The position numbers and the translations under genes are program-made. Shown here in pieces: positions 38,453-46,839 of a DNA stretch of 46,839 nucleotides; the stretch's first letter is position 1, and every line of letters begins with the position of its first letter. Under the pieces are notes generated by a model. That model did not search any database. It had not been told where the DNA came from and saw only the letters and a list, made by a program, of their open reading frames with translations. The DNA is from Acidobacteriota bacterium (GTDB lineage: Bacteria; Acidobacteriota; Vicinamibacteria; Vicinamibacterales; UBA2999), in contig JAEUQR010000199.1 of NCBI GenBank assembly GCA_016789705.1, forward strand, positions 1 through 46,839. The letters are read 5' to 3'.

Positions 38453-39181
38453 ATGATCATCTACGGCATCAACCCGGTTCTCGAGGCCGTGCGCACGGGG
38501 CGCGCCACCGAAGTGGTGGTGCAGGACACGCGCGGCGACCGCGTGCGCGAAATCGTCTCGGCCGCCCGCGCGGCCGGCGTGCCGGTGCGCGTCACCCACG
38601 CCGACGGCCTCCGGCGGCTCGTGCCGACGGGCGTGCATCAGGGCGTGGTGGCGCGTATGCGTCCTGCGCCGACGGCGACGCTCGAGGAACTGGCCTCCGC
38701 CGAGCACGGGCCACCACTCATCGTCGTGCTCGACGGCGTCGAAGACCCGAACAACGTTGGCGCCATCCTGCGCTCGGTGCATGCGGCCGGCGCCACCGGT
38801 ATCGTGCGGCAGACCCGGCGGGCCGCGCCGCTCGACGGCGGGGCCGCCAAGGCCTCAGCCGGTGCGGTGCACCACGTGCCGGTGGCCGACGTCGTGAACA
38901 TCGCGCGAGCGCTTGAGGACCTGAAGGCCCTGAATGTCTGGACCGTGGGACTCGACGCCGATGCCGATCTGCATTACGATGATGTGGACCTCACGCTTCC
39001 CACCGCGCTCGTCGTCGGGGCCGAGGGTTCCGGGCTGCGACGCCTGGTGAGGGAGCGGTGCGACCGGCTGACCTCGATTCCCATGCGAGGCCAACTGGGC
39101 AGTTTGAACGTTTCGGTGGCCGCCGCGATCCTCTTGTTCGAGGCGGTCCGCCAGCGCTACCGGGGGAGGCCCCGCGTCTGA
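38453..39181 (+). CDS. rlmB: 23S rRNA 2'-O-methyltransferase, RlmB/TrmH family
   Basis: A 242-residue SPOUT methyltransferase. An N-terminal L30e-like substrate-binding domain (YGINPVLEAVRTGRATEVVV) precedes the SPOUT motifs LDGVEDPNNVGAILRS, VVGAEGSGLRRLV and SLNVSVAAAILLFE. RlmB methylates G2251 in E. coli; other TrmH-family targets remain possible. It begins 2 bp after gltX. Confidence 0.88.
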   Translation: MIIYGINPVLEAVRTGRATEVVVQDTRGDRVREIVSAARAAGVPVRVTHADGLRRLVPTGVHQGVVARMRPAPTATLEELASAEHGPPLIVVLDGVEDPNNVGAILRSVHAAGATGIVRQTRRAAPLDGGAAKASAGAVHHVPVADVVNIARALEDLKALNVWTVGLDADADLHYDDVDLTLPTALVVGAEGSGLRRLVRERCDRLTSIPMRGQLGSLNVSVAAAILLFEAVRQRYRGRPRV

Positions 39182-39278
39182 CCGGCAACGGTTGGTCGCT
39201 TGGGGGCCGTCTGGACTCCGGAGGAGGAAGACAGGCCCGTCGAGTGATACCCCGCGTACGCGTGTGGCAGATCCTGTG

Positions 39279-39308
39279 TTGCACTTCTGGCACAGGACGT
39301 GCTACCAT
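39279..39308 (+). promoter_or_regulatory. Probable promoter of the tRNA-tuf operon
   Basis: TTGCAC at 39279-39284 and TACCAT at 39303-39308, 18 bp apart and 14 bp before the first tRNA, as expected for a stable-RNA promoter. Confidence 0.6.
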
Positions 39309-39322
39309 CCCTGATTCGTCTG

Positions 39323-39399
39323 GCTGGCGTAGCTCAGCCCGGTAGAGCGGCTGATTTGTAATCAGCGGGTCGTGGGTTCAAATCCCTCCGCCAGCTCCA
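39323..39399 (+). tRNA. tRNA-Thr (anticodon TGT)
   Basis: The acceptor GCTGGCG pairs with CGCCAGC, the anticodon arm CTGAT-TTGTAAT-CAG presents TGT, and TTCAAAT is in the T loop. The 3' CCA is encoded. It is the first of four tRNAs ahead of tuf, the thrU-tyrU-glyT-thrT order of E. coli. Confidence 0.95.
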
Positions 39400-39517
39400 C
39401 CGGCTGCAACGCCGGCTCGAACCAGGAACGCGAAGCAGCCCGGGGGAAATCCAGGACAGACATTTCAAGCGTGCGATGGCAAACGGCCACGAGTGCCGTC
39501 GCGCGGACGACGAGATT

Positions 39518-39604
39518 GGGTAGGTGGCGGAGCGGTCAATCGCAGCAGACTGTAAATCTGCCGGCCTTGTGCCTACGGAGGTTCGAATCCTCCCCTGCCC
39601 ACCA
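39518..39604 (+). tRNA. tRNA-Tyr (anticodon GTA)
   Basis: An 87-nt class II tRNA with a long variable arm. The acceptor GGGTAGG pairs with CCTGCCC, including a T-G wobble. The loop CTGTAAA gives GTA. The 3' CCA is encoded. Confidence 0.95.
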
Positions 39605-39678
39605 GCCTTCGCTTCGCATCGCGGAGCTTCGGCCAGGCAGCCACGACGGGGCCTGGTGAGGGCTGGGTACGACAGAAC

Positions 39679-39708
39679 GATGAGGTCCGGCCGCGGCCGG
39701 ACCTCATC
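39679..39708. repeat. 30-bp perfect palindrome between tRNA-Tyr and tRNA-Gly
   Basis: GATGAGGTCCGGCCG is followed directly by its exact reverse complement. In RNA it would be a very stable hairpin. No T tract follows, so a processing site is as likely as termination. Confidence 0.75.
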
Positions 39709-39771
39709 GCGGCAAGACAAGCGGATACGGGGTGTAGGCGGGCCTGCCTCGCCGATGCCCCGGGGGCGTAG

Positions 39772-39846
39772 GCGGGAGTAACTCAGTGGTAGAGTCACAG
39801 CCTTCCAAGCTGTTGGTCGCGGGTTCGATCCCCGTCTCCCGCTCCA
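39772..39846 (+). tRNA. tRNA-Gly (anticodon TCC)
   Basis: The acceptor GCGGGAG pairs with CTCCCGC, the anticodon loop contains TTCCA with TCC, and the T loop is TTCGATC. The 3' CCA is encoded. Confidence 0.95.
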
Positions 39847-39994
39847 GTCGTCAGGCAAGACCGGCCGCCGTGCCAGAGACGGTAGCCGGATAGGGAAGTC
39901 GGGGCAGGCGTCGGAGCCCCGGACCGGGACGAAGGCGGCACGCTGCCGGCGTCTCGAAGGGCAGGCCGACGCGTTGGCCTCAGCAGAGATGTAG

Positions 39995-40070
39995 GCCGAT
40001 GTAGCTCAGTTGGCAGAGCACGTCATTGGTAATGACGAGGTCACCGGTTCGATCCCGGTCATCGGCTCCA
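39995..40070 (+). tRNA. tRNA-Thr (anticodon GGT)
   Basis: The acceptor GCCGATG pairs with CATCGGC, the anticodon loop TTGGTAA gives GGT, and the 3' CCA is encoded. It is the last tRNA before tuf, 79 bp upstream of its start. Confidence 0.95.
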
Positions 40071-40149
40071 GAAGTCAGTTGGTTCGGAAGCTCGACGCCG
40101 GCACGGGGCCGGGTCGTCAGTCCGCAAACGAAGCGAGCGTAGACGAGTC

Positions 40150-41349
<1,200 letters not shown>

Positions 41350-41351
41350 GC

Positions 41352-41381
41352 GGGGCTCGGGACCCGGGTCTCGGGTCTCGG
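41352..41381 (+). repeat. 7-bp-period tandem repeat after tuf
   Basis: GGGGCTC, GGGACCC, GGGTCTC and GGGTCTC in 7-bp register plus GG. It is the left member of an inverted pair around the hairpin at 41406-41432. Confidence 0.8.
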
Positions 41382-41405
41382 AAATGCCAGGCCACTGATT
41401 GCTGA

Positions 41406-41432
41406 GCCCGAAGCGGTGTCCCCGCTTCGGGC
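41406..41432 (+). terminator. Stem-loop after tuf, terminator-like
   Basis: GCCCGAAGCG and CGCTTCGGGC form a 10 bp stem with a 7-nt loop. Only CTTAG follows, so termination would be weak or Rho-aided. Confidence 0.5.
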
Positions 41433-41435
41433 CTT

Positions 41436-41463
41436 AGTCCCGAGCCCCGGGTCCCGGGACCCG
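41436..41463 (-). repeat. 7-bp-period tandem repeat before rpmG, inverted
   Basis: AGTCCCG, AGCCCCG, GGTCCCG and GGACCCG in register; the opposite orientation to the array at 41352. Confidence 0.75.
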
Positions 41464-41482
41464 GTCAGCGAGCGAAGCGAGT

Positions 41483-41632
41483 ATGAGAGACATCATCCAG
41501 ATGGCGTGCGGCGACTGCAAGCGTCGCAACTACAGCACGACGAAGAACAAGAAGAAGACGACGGAGCGGCTCGAGATGAGCAAGTACTGCCGCTTCTGCC
41601 GCAAGCACACGGCTCACAAAGAGCAGAAGTAG
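41483..41632 (+). CDS. rpmG: 50S ribosomal protein L33
   Basis: A 49-residue zinc-type L33. [20 protein letters not shown] supplies the first CxxC and [14 protein letters not shown] the second. Its place between tuf and tRNA-Trp/secE is the usual one. Confidence 0.93.
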   Translation: MRDIIQMACGDCKRRNYSTTKNKKKTTERLEMSKYCRFCRKHTAHKEQK

Positions 41633-41671
41633 AACGGGTCCCGGGCGCTCATGTCCGGGTTCCGGCTTTGA

Positions 41672-41747
41672 AGGCCAATAGCTCAATTGGCAGAGCACCG
41701 GTCTCCAAAACCGGGGGTTGGGGGTTCGATTCCCTCTTGGCCTGCCA
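41672..41747 (+). tRNA. tRNA-Trp (anticodon CCA)
   Basis: The acceptor AGGCCAA pairs with TTGGCCT, the anticodon loop CTCCAAA gives CCA, and the T loop is TTCGATT. The 3' CCA is encoded after discriminator G. It lies between rpmG and secE as in many bacteria. Confidence 0.95.
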
Positions 41748-41825
41748 CTGCAAGACCCGGCCGCGCGCGTCGCGTACTGAGCTGACGCCGCCGCGGTACG
41801 GGGCGAGAAGAGAATCGAGATATTC

Positions 41826-42110
41826 GTGGCAACCGAAACGCTCGACAACGTAGGAACACGGGCCGCCGGCGACGGCGCGCCGGAAGGCGGCGCGGTCTCG
41901 ACTGCGCGGGGCCCCGGCAGGCTCGTCGAGTTCATCGGCGAGGTGCGGGCCGAGCTGAAGCGCGTGACGTGGCCGTCGCAGGCCGAGGTCTACGCCACGA
42001 CGGTCGTGGTCATCCTGACGTCGCTCGTCTTCGGCCTCTATCTCTTCGGCATCGACCTGCTGCTGAACACGGCCGTCCAGCGGCTCTTCCAGCGGTTCGG
42101 TGGAGCATGA
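41826..42110 (+). CDS. secE: Protein translocase subunit SecE
   Basis: A 94-residue protein of the single-span SecE type. A hydrophilic N-terminus is followed by the amphipathic [20 protein letters not shown] and one membrane helix (residues about 58-80). GTG 41826 is the start. The stop overlaps nusG (ATGA). Confidence 0.93.
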   Translation: MATETLDNVGTRAAGDGAPEGGAVSTARGPGRLVEFIGEVRAELKRVTWPSQAEVYATTVVVILTSLVFGLYLFGIDLLLNTAVQRLFQRFGGA

Positions 42111-42649
42111 CGGACGTCGCCGCGAAGCACTGGTACATCGTCCACACCTACTCGGGTTTCGAGAAGAAGGTGGCCGAGTCGCTCCAGCAGCGTGTGCAGG
42201 CCTACGGCCTGCAGGACGAAATCGGCGAAGTGCTGATTCCCACCGAAGACGTGGTGGAGATGCGCGCCGGGAAGAAGGTGGTGTCCTCGAAGCGGTTCTT
42301 CCCGGGCTACCTGCTTGTCGAGATGCACATGTCCGACAACGCGTGGCACTGCGTGAAGAACACGCCCAAGGTCACCGGCTTCGTCGGCGCGGGCTCGAAG
42401 CCCACGCCGCTCAGCAAGGAAGAAGTCGATCAGATCCTGGTGCAGGTCAAGACCGCCCACGAAAAGCCGAAGCCGAAGTATTCCTTCGAGCGCGGCGATC
42501 AGGTGCGCATCAACGAAGGCCCGTTCACGAGCTTCAACGGCATCGTCGACGACGTGAACATGGACAAGAACACCCTGAAGGTGATGGTCACGATCTTCGG
42601 CAGGGCGACGCCTGTCGAGCTCGATTTCCTTCAGGTGGAGAAGCTCTAG
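42107..42649 (+). CDS. nusG: Transcription termination/antitermination factor NusG
   Basis: A 180-residue protein with the NGN domain ([34 protein letters not shown]) and a C-terminal KOW domain ([19 protein letters not shown]). It couples RNA polymerase to Rho or the ribosome. Its TAG stop runs straight into a heptamer repeat. Confidence 0.96.
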   Translation: MTDVAAKHWYIVHTYSGFEKKVAESLQQRVQAYGLQDEIGEVLIPTEDVVEMRAGKKVVSSKRFFPGYLLVEMHMSDNAWHCVKNTPKVTGFVGAGSKPTPLSKEEVDQILVQVKTAHEKPKPKYSFERGDQVRINEGPFTSFNGIVDDVNMDKNTLKVMVTIFGRATPVELDFLQVEKL

Positions 42650-42677
42650 CGGCTAGCGGCTAGGGACTAGCAGCTAG
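42650..42677 (+). repeat. 7-bp-period tandem repeat, nusG/rplK spacer
   Basis: CGGCTAG twice, then GGACTAG and CAGCTAG, all in register and directly following the nusG stop CTCTAG. It ends in GAG just before the rplK ribosome-binding region. Confidence 0.8.
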
Positions 42678-42690
42678 GAGAACTGCAGCG

Positions 42691-43116
42691 ATGGCGAAAA
42701 AAGTACAAGCGATGGTGAAGCTCCAGATCCCGGCGGGGAAGGCCACTCCGGCTCCTCCCGTGGGCACGGCGCTCGGTCCGCACGGCGTCAACATCATGGA
42801 CTTCGTCAAGGCGTTCAACGCCCGCACGGCGAAGGACGAGGGCCTCATCATCCCGGCCGTCGTCACGATCTATTCCGACCGGTCCTACACCTTCATCACC
42901 AAGACGCCGCCGGCGCCGGTGCTGCTGAAGAAAGCCGCCAACGTCGCCAAGGGCTCGGCCGAGCCCAACAAGGCGAAGGTCGGCACCGTCACGATGAAGC
43001 AGGTCGAGGACATCGCGAAGCAGAAGCTTCCCGACCTCAACACCGAGTCGCTGGCCGCCGCCATCAAGTCCGTGGCCGGCACCGCCCGCTCGATGGGCAT
43101 CGACGTCATCAAGTAG
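42691..43116 (+). CDS. rplK: 50S ribosomal protein L11
   Basis: A 141-residue protein of the GTPase-associated stalk base. [20 protein letters not shown] and the C-terminal [10 protein letters not shown] are canonical. A 161 bp spacer separates it from rplA, longer than usual. Confidence 0.97.
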   Translation: MAKKVQAMVKLQIPAGKATPAPPVGTALGPHGVNIMDFVKAFNARTAKDEGLIIPAVVTIYSDRSYTFITKTPPAPVLLKKAANVAKGSAEPNKAKVGTVTMKQVEDIAKQKLPDLNTESLAAAIKSVAGTARSMGIDVIK

Positions 43117-43235
43117 GTGACGGGGCCCGGCCCCACTGCGGGGACCGGGTGAAAGCCGCAGGCGCGCGTCGCGCCGGCGGTCTGGTTGAGCGGTGCGCCG
43201 GGCCTGGAGTCGGGCGCCGGCATCGCCCAGGGTAA

Positions 43236-43267
43236 CGTGGGAGGGTGAATCACCCGATCGAACCACG
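43236..43267 (+). promoter_or_regulatory. Hairpin just upstream of rplA, possible L1 site
   Basis: CGTGG/CCACG encloses a second stem GGGTG/CACCC with loop AAT. The two are separated by an asymmetric internal loop (GA opposite GATCGAA), recalling the two-helix L1 binding site. It lies 10 bp before the ATG and overlaps the approach to the GGAGGAG site. Confidence 0.3.
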
Positions 43268-43277
43268 GAGGAGGCAC

Positions 43278-43982
43278 ATGAGAAAACGCGGGAAGAAGTA
43301 CCTCGCGGCGCGCCAGCAGGTCGAAGAGCGCGCCTACGGGCTCGAGGAAGCGCTGCCGCTTCTCCAGAAGCTCAAGTTCGCCAAATTCGACGAGACGGTG
43401 GCGCTGTCGATCCGCCTGGGTGTGGATCCGAAGCACGCCGACCAGATGGTGCGCGGCACCGTCGTGCTGCCGCACGGGCTGGGCAAGACGAAGAATGTCC
43501 TCGTCATCGCCGGACCCGAAAAGCAGAAGGAAGCGACGGAAGCCGGCGCCGATGTCGTGGGCGGCGAGGACCTGGTCGAAAAGATCCAGGCGGGGTGGAC
43601 GGATTTTGATGCCGTCGTCGCCACGCCCGACATGATGCGCGTCGTCGGCAAGCTCGGCAAGGTGCTCGGCCCCCGGGGCCTGATGCCGAACCCGAAGACC
43701 GGCACCGTCACCGTGGACATCGCCAGGGCGGTCAAGGAAATCAAGGCCGGCAAGGTGGAGTTCCGCGTCGACAAGACGGGCATCGTGCATGCGCCAGTGG
43801 GGAAGGTCTCCTTCCCGGCGCAGAACCTCATCGACAACGCCTCCACGCTGCTCGAGAGCATCGTGAAGGCGAAGCCGTCTGCGGCCAAGGGCAAGTACCT
43901 CCGCAGCATCACCATCTCGTCCACCATGGGCCCCGGCATCCGCATCGATGAGCTGCGGATCGAGTCGGCGGCGAAACAGTAG
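43278..43982 (+). CDS. rplA: 50S ribosomal protein L1
   Basis: A 234-residue two-domain L1. [20 protein letters not shown] and [16 protein letters not shown] are diagnostic. The ATG at 43278 follows GGAGGAG. Only 14 bp separate it from rplJ. Confidence 0.97.
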   Translation: MRKRGKKYLAARQQVEERAYGLEEALPLLQKLKFAKFDETVALSIRLGVDPKHADQMVRGTVVLPHGLGKTKNVLVIAGPEKQKEATEAGADVVGGEDLVEKIQAGWTDFDAVVATPDMMRVVGKLGKVLGPRGLMPNPKTGTVTVDIARAVKEIKAGKVEFRVDKTGIVHAPVGKVSFPAQNLIDNASTLLESIVKAKPSAAKGKYLRSITISSTMGPGIRIDELRIESAAKQ

Positions 43983-43996
43983 GAGGCGCTCCAACC

Positions 43997-44518
43997 ATGG
44001 CAGTGACGAGAGCCGACAAGGACGCCGAGCTCCAGACCCTGACGACGATGTTCCAGGGCGCGGACGCGGCCATTCTGATCGACTACAAGGGCATCAACGT
44101 TCCCCAGGTCACCGAGCTGCGGCGCGAGCTGCGCAAGGCGAGCTCGAGCTACCGCGTCGTCAAGAACACGCTGGCGAAACGCGCGCTGAAGGGCACCGCG
44201 TTCGAGTCCCTGACGGCACACTTCGAAGGCTCGACGGCGATCGCCTACACGGAGACCGACCCGGTCGCCCTGGCGAAGACGCTGACGACGTTCATGAAGA
44301 CCGCGCCCTCGCTGCAGATCAAGGCGGCGGTGGTGCAGGGCCAGGCCATCAAGGCTGCCGAGGTCACCGACCTCGCGAACATGCCGGGCAAGCCGGAGCT
44401 GTACGCCAAGCTCCTCTTCCTGCTGAATGCGCCCGCCACCAACCTGGTGCGCGTGCTGAGCGCCGTGCCGCGCGATTTCATGAACGTGCTCGCGGCATCG
44501 GAAAAGAAGCGGGCGTAA
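43997..44518 (+). CDS. rplJ: 50S ribosomal protein L10
   Basis: A 173-residue stalk anchor with [16 protein letters not shown] and the C-terminal helix ([20 protein letters not shown]) that holds L7/L12 dimers. AGGAGGCGCT lies upstream. The spacer is too short for a classical L10 leader. Confidence 0.96.
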   Translation: MAVTRADKDAELQTLTTMFQGADAAILIDYKGINVPQVTELRRELRKASSSYRVVKNTLAKRALKGTAFESLTAHFEGSTAIAYTETDPVALAKTLTTFMKTAPSLQIKAAVVQGQAIKAAEVTDLANMPGKPELYAKLLFLLNAPATNLVRVLSAVPRDFMNVLAASEKKRA

Positions 44519-44562
44519 TCGCCCATTTACCCTTTCGTTTCACATAGACGGAGACAAGAGCA

Positions 44563-44952
44563 ATGGCCGACGTGACGCAGCAGCAGGTGGTGGACTACAT
44601 CAAGAACATCAGCGTGATGGAGCTCTCGCAGCTCGTGAAGACGCTGGAAGCCGAGCTCGGTGTGTCGGCTGCGGCCGCCATGCCGATGATGGCGATGCCG
44701 ATGGGCGGCGGCGGCGCGGCCGCGGCGGCGGTCGAAGAGCAGACCGAGTTCACCGCGATGCTGACGGATGTGGGCGGCAACAAGATCAACGTGATCAAGG
44801 TGGTCCGCGAAGTCACCAGCCTCGGGCTGAAGGAAGCCAAGGACCTCGTCGAGAGCGCGCCCAAGCCGATCAAGGAAGGCGTGACCAAGGAAGAGGCCGA
44901 GGCCATCAAGAAGAAGTTCGAAGAAGCGGGCGCCAAGGTCGAGATCAAGTAA
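44563..44952 (+). CDS. rplL: 50S ribosomal protein L7/L12
   Basis: A 129-residue protein with an N-terminal dimerisation domain, a Met/Gly/Ala hinge at about residues 36-58 ([19 protein letters not shown]) and a C-terminal factor-binding domain ([20 protein letters not shown]). Confidence 0.97.
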   Translation: MADVTQQQVVDYIKNISVMELSQLVKTLEAELGVSAAAAMPMMAMPMGGGGAAAAAVEEQTEFTAMLTDVGGNKINVIKVVREVTSLGLKEAKDLVESAPKPIKEGVTKEEAEAIKKKFEEAGAKVEIK

Positions 44953-44953
44953 G

Positions 44954-44972
44954 GACGGCGCTCCGCGCCGTC
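44954..44972 (+). terminator. Hairpin 1 between rplL and rpoB
   Basis: GACGGCGC, loop TCC and GCGCCGTC form an 8 bp stem immediately after the rplL stop. A weak TCTC follows; attenuation or RNase processing between the ribosomal and polymerase genes is possible. Confidence 0.45.
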
Positions 44973-44993
44973 TCTCGCCGGAGACCGGGGAAC

Positions 44994-45025
44994 GAGGCCC
45001 GGGGTCGCAGAGACCCCGAGGCCTC
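44994..45025 (+). promoter_or_regulatory. Hairpin 2 between rplL and rpoB
   Basis: GAGGCC-CGGGGTC pairs with GACCCCG-A-GGCCTC, giving 13 bp with one bulged A and a 5-nt loop. There is no T tract. It may be an RNase III-type processing stem. Confidence 0.45.
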
Positions 45026-45114
45026 GCCCGTGCTCCGGCTGTTCCTGTCCGATTCGAGATTTCGAGCCCCGTCGTTCGCTGCCTCTCAGGACGTCCTGAG
45101 CCCGGCCGCATGGC

Positions 45115-45135
45115 GAGCCCCGAGCGCCGAGACCC
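45115..45135 (-). repeat. 7-bp-period tandem repeat before rpoB
   Basis: GAGCCCC, GAGCGCC and GAGACCC in register, 21 bp upstream of the rpoB start. It is the most degenerate member of the family. Confidence 0.55.
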
Positions 45136-45156
45136 GTTTCAAAGGGTTTTCACAGC

Positions 45157-46839
45157 ATGTACAGCCTTCCCAAGAACGTCTACCGCGAGCGCAAGGAATT
45201 CTCGAAGATCCGGACGACCGTCCCGATCCCCAACCTCATCGAGATCCAGCGGCGCTCGTACGAGCGCTTCCTGCAGATGAATCGGATGCCCTCGGAACGC
45301 GAGGACCAGGGTCTGCAGTCGGTGTTCAAGTCGGTGTTTCCGATCAGCGACTTCCGCGAGAACTCGTCGCTCGAGTTCATCGAGTATTCGATCGGGAACT
45401 GGGAGTGCAAGTGCGGCAAGCTGGCCGGCCTGCACCACCTGCGGAAGCCCTGCAAGGCCTGCGGCTTCACGCTGGTGGCCGACCCCTACGGCGAGAAGGA
45501 CGTCATCTGCGGCAAGTGCGGCACCGCCAATCACGCGCGTGGCGATGTCTGTGACATCTGCGGCCACACGGTCCAGCTGAAGCTCAAGTACGACGTCGAC
45601 GAGTGCCAGGAGCGCGGCATGACCTACGCCGTGCCGCTGAAAGTGACCATCCGGCTCGTGGTCTGGAACAAGGACCCGGAGACCGGCGTCAAGACCATCC
45701 GCGATATCAAGGAGCAGGAGGTCTACTTCGGCGATATCCCGCTGATGACGGACAACGGCACCTTCATCATCAACGGCACCGAGCGCGTCATCGTCAGCCA
45801 GCTGCACCGCTCGCCGGGCGCGTTCTTCCACTCGGAAGACAAGACGCTCTACGTCGCGCAGATCATCCCCTACCGCGGCTCGTGGGTGGAGTTCGAGTAC
45901 GACGCCAAGAACCTGCTCTACGTCCGCATCGATCGCAAGCGGAAGTTCCTTGCCACGGTGTTCCTGCGCGCCCTCGGGCTGCGCGGCGCCGACGAGATCA
46001 TCCGCGCCTTCTACGGGGTGGATCGTCTGCACCTGGCCGATAACGGCATCCGCTGGGCGGTCAACGACACCATCGTCGGCCTGCGCGCGAAGAAGGGCGT
46101 GAAGATCCCCGGTGCCGATGTTTCGGTCGCCGAGGGCAAGAAGATCAGCAAGGCGCACGTCGATGCCATGCGCAAGGCCGGCATCGACACCATCGAGATC
46201 ACCGACGAGGCGCTCGAAGGGGCGTTTGCGGCCGGCGACGTCGTCGACCCGGGCACCGGCGAAGTGCTGCTCGAAGCGAACGAGGAACTGACGGCGCGCA
46301 TCATCTCGATGGCGCACGAGAAGGGCGTCGACACCGTCGAGATCTTCTTCCCCGAGCGCGACGAAATCGGCACCATCCTGTCGCAGACGCTGCGCAAGGA
46401 TCCGATCCGCACGCACGAAGAGGCGCTCATCGAGATCTACCGCCGTCTCCGTCCGGGCGACCCGCCGACGCTCGACAGCTCGCGCACGCTCTTCGAAAAC
46501 ATGTTCTTCAACCCGCAGAAGTACGACTTCTCGCGGGTCGGCCGCCTCAAGCTCAACACGAAACTCGGCCTGAACACGCCGCTCGACGAGAAGATCCTGC
46601 ACCCGCAGGACTTCTACGAGGTCATCAAGTACCAGCTCAAGCTGAAGAAGAACCCGGCGAACGTCGACGATATCGATCACCTCGGCAACCGGCGCGTCCG
46701 CTCGGTCGGCGAGCTGCTCGAGAACCAGTTCCGCATCGGCCTCGTCCGCATGGAGCGGGCGATCAAGGAAAAGATGTCGGTCTACCAGGAAATGGCCACG
46801 GCCATGCCTCACGACCTCATCAACGCCAAGCCGGTGATG
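45157..46839 (+). CDS. rpoB: RNA polymerase beta subunit, 3' end beyond window, with zinc-knuckle insert
   Basis: The first 561 residues of the beta chain, open at the right edge. The N-terminal protrusion and beta lobe are recognisable: [59 protein letters not shown]. Between residues about 83 and 142, where typical RpoB passes directly from its LGEP-like strand to [10 protein letters not shown], there is an insertion of about 60 residues. It carries eight cysteines (84, 86, 99, 102, 118, 121, 132, 135) arranged as CxC, CxxC, CxxC and CxxC, fitting two zinc sites. The rest is canonical. The rifampicin region lies at or beyond the edge. Confidence 0.96.
   Translation, partial: MYSLPKNVYRERKEFSKIRTTVPIPNLIEIQRRSYERFLQMNRMPSEREDQGLQSVFKSVFPISDFRENSSLEFIEYSIGNWECKCGKLAGLHHLRKPCKACGFTLVADPYGEKDVICGKCGTANHARGDVCDICGHTVQLKLKYDVDECQERGMTYAVPLKVTIRLVVWNKDPETGVKTIRDIKEQEVYFGDIPLMTDNGTFIINGTERVIVSQLHRSPGAFFHSEDKTLYVAQIIPYRGSWVEFEYDAKNLLYVRIDRKRKFLATVFLRALGLRGADEIIRAFYGVDRLHLADNGIRWAVNDTIVGLRAKKGVKIPGADVSVAEGKKISKAHVDAMRKAGIDTIEITDEALEGAFAAGDVVDPGTGEVLLEANEELTARIISMAHEKGVDTVEIFFPERDEIGTILSQTLRKDPIRTHEEALIEIYRRLRPGDPPTLDSSRTLFENMFFNPQKYDFSRVGRLKLNTKLGLNTPLDEKILHPQDFYEVIKYQLKLKKNPANVDDIDHLGNRRVRSVGELLENQFRIGLVRMERAIKEKMSVYQEMATAMPHDLINAKPVM

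Noticed and set aside
39241-40149. Additional tRNA genes in the spacers of the tRNA-tuf operon
   Set aside because: Apart from the four listed, I find no further cloverleaf with T-loop TTCRA and a pairing acceptor stem.

Overview
This 46.8 kb window is a chromosomal housekeeping segment from a GC-rich Gram-negative bacterium. I see no phage, insertion sequence, CRISPR array or rRNA. The gene set includes heptose-LPS functions, a LolB-like lipoprotein, SelA and ribosomal and translation operons in classical bacterial order. Together with the composition and some lineage-specific protein features, this suggests Acidobacteriota, perhaps close to Vicinamibacteria. That placement is inference, not something read directly from the sequence.

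Layout. 1-1235 (minus): a GT-B glycosyltransferase cut by the window edge. 1371-13748: a respiratory complex I operon, nuoA-B-C-gmhA-D-EF-H-J-K-L-M-N. A phosphoheptose isomerase gene sits inside it, nuoE and nuoF are fused, and nuoG and nuoI are absent. 13807-16604: selA (minus), two uncharacterised genes (plus) and a cold-shock gene (minus) with an unusual leader. 16847-18451: purH. 18479-21883 (minus): a translationally coupled cell-envelope operon, Trm112-like > heptosyltransferase > O-antigen ligase-like > hldA. 21953-28182: TPR protein, LolB-like lipoprotein, ispE, tRNA-Gln, prs, rplY, pth, an order also familiar from Proteobacteria. 28295-34387: rpsF-rpsR-rplI, then dnaB-alr-radA-plsC. 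34384-35028 (minus): a DedA-family gene. 35087-39181: a B3/B4-domain protein, ispDF, gltX, rlmB. 39323-40070: four tRNA genes (Thr, Tyr, Gly, Thr) leading into tuf. Then rpmG, tRNA-Trp, secE, nusG, rplK, rplA, rplJ, rplL and rpoB, which runs off the right edge.

How it fits together. The left third makes the membrane proton pump and scattered pieces of the ADP-heptose/LPS pathway (gmhA, hldA, heptosyltransferase, ligase). The middle supplies isoprenoid precursors (ispE, ispDF), PRPP and purines (prs, purH), replication and repair (dnaB, radA), the wall precursor D-Ala (alr) and phospholipid (plsC). The right third is the translation and transcription core. Many genes overlap by four bases of the NTGA type, so translational coupling is the rule here.

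Most notable observations. (1) A family of 7-bp-period tandem repeats, GGGRCTN-like, lies in at least seven spacers, and one copy is translated as the C-terminus of IspDF. (2) RpoB carries an inserted eight-cysteine module that looks like two zinc knuckles. (3) EF-Tu has a lengthened, non-canonical switch I. (4) The complex I locus precisely lacks nuoG and nuoI, fuses E with F and hosts gmhA. (5) The cspA leader has a near-consensus promoter followed by an intrinsic terminator. (6) The heptosyltransferase seems to start at CTG. No gene-free stretch exceeds 300 bases.
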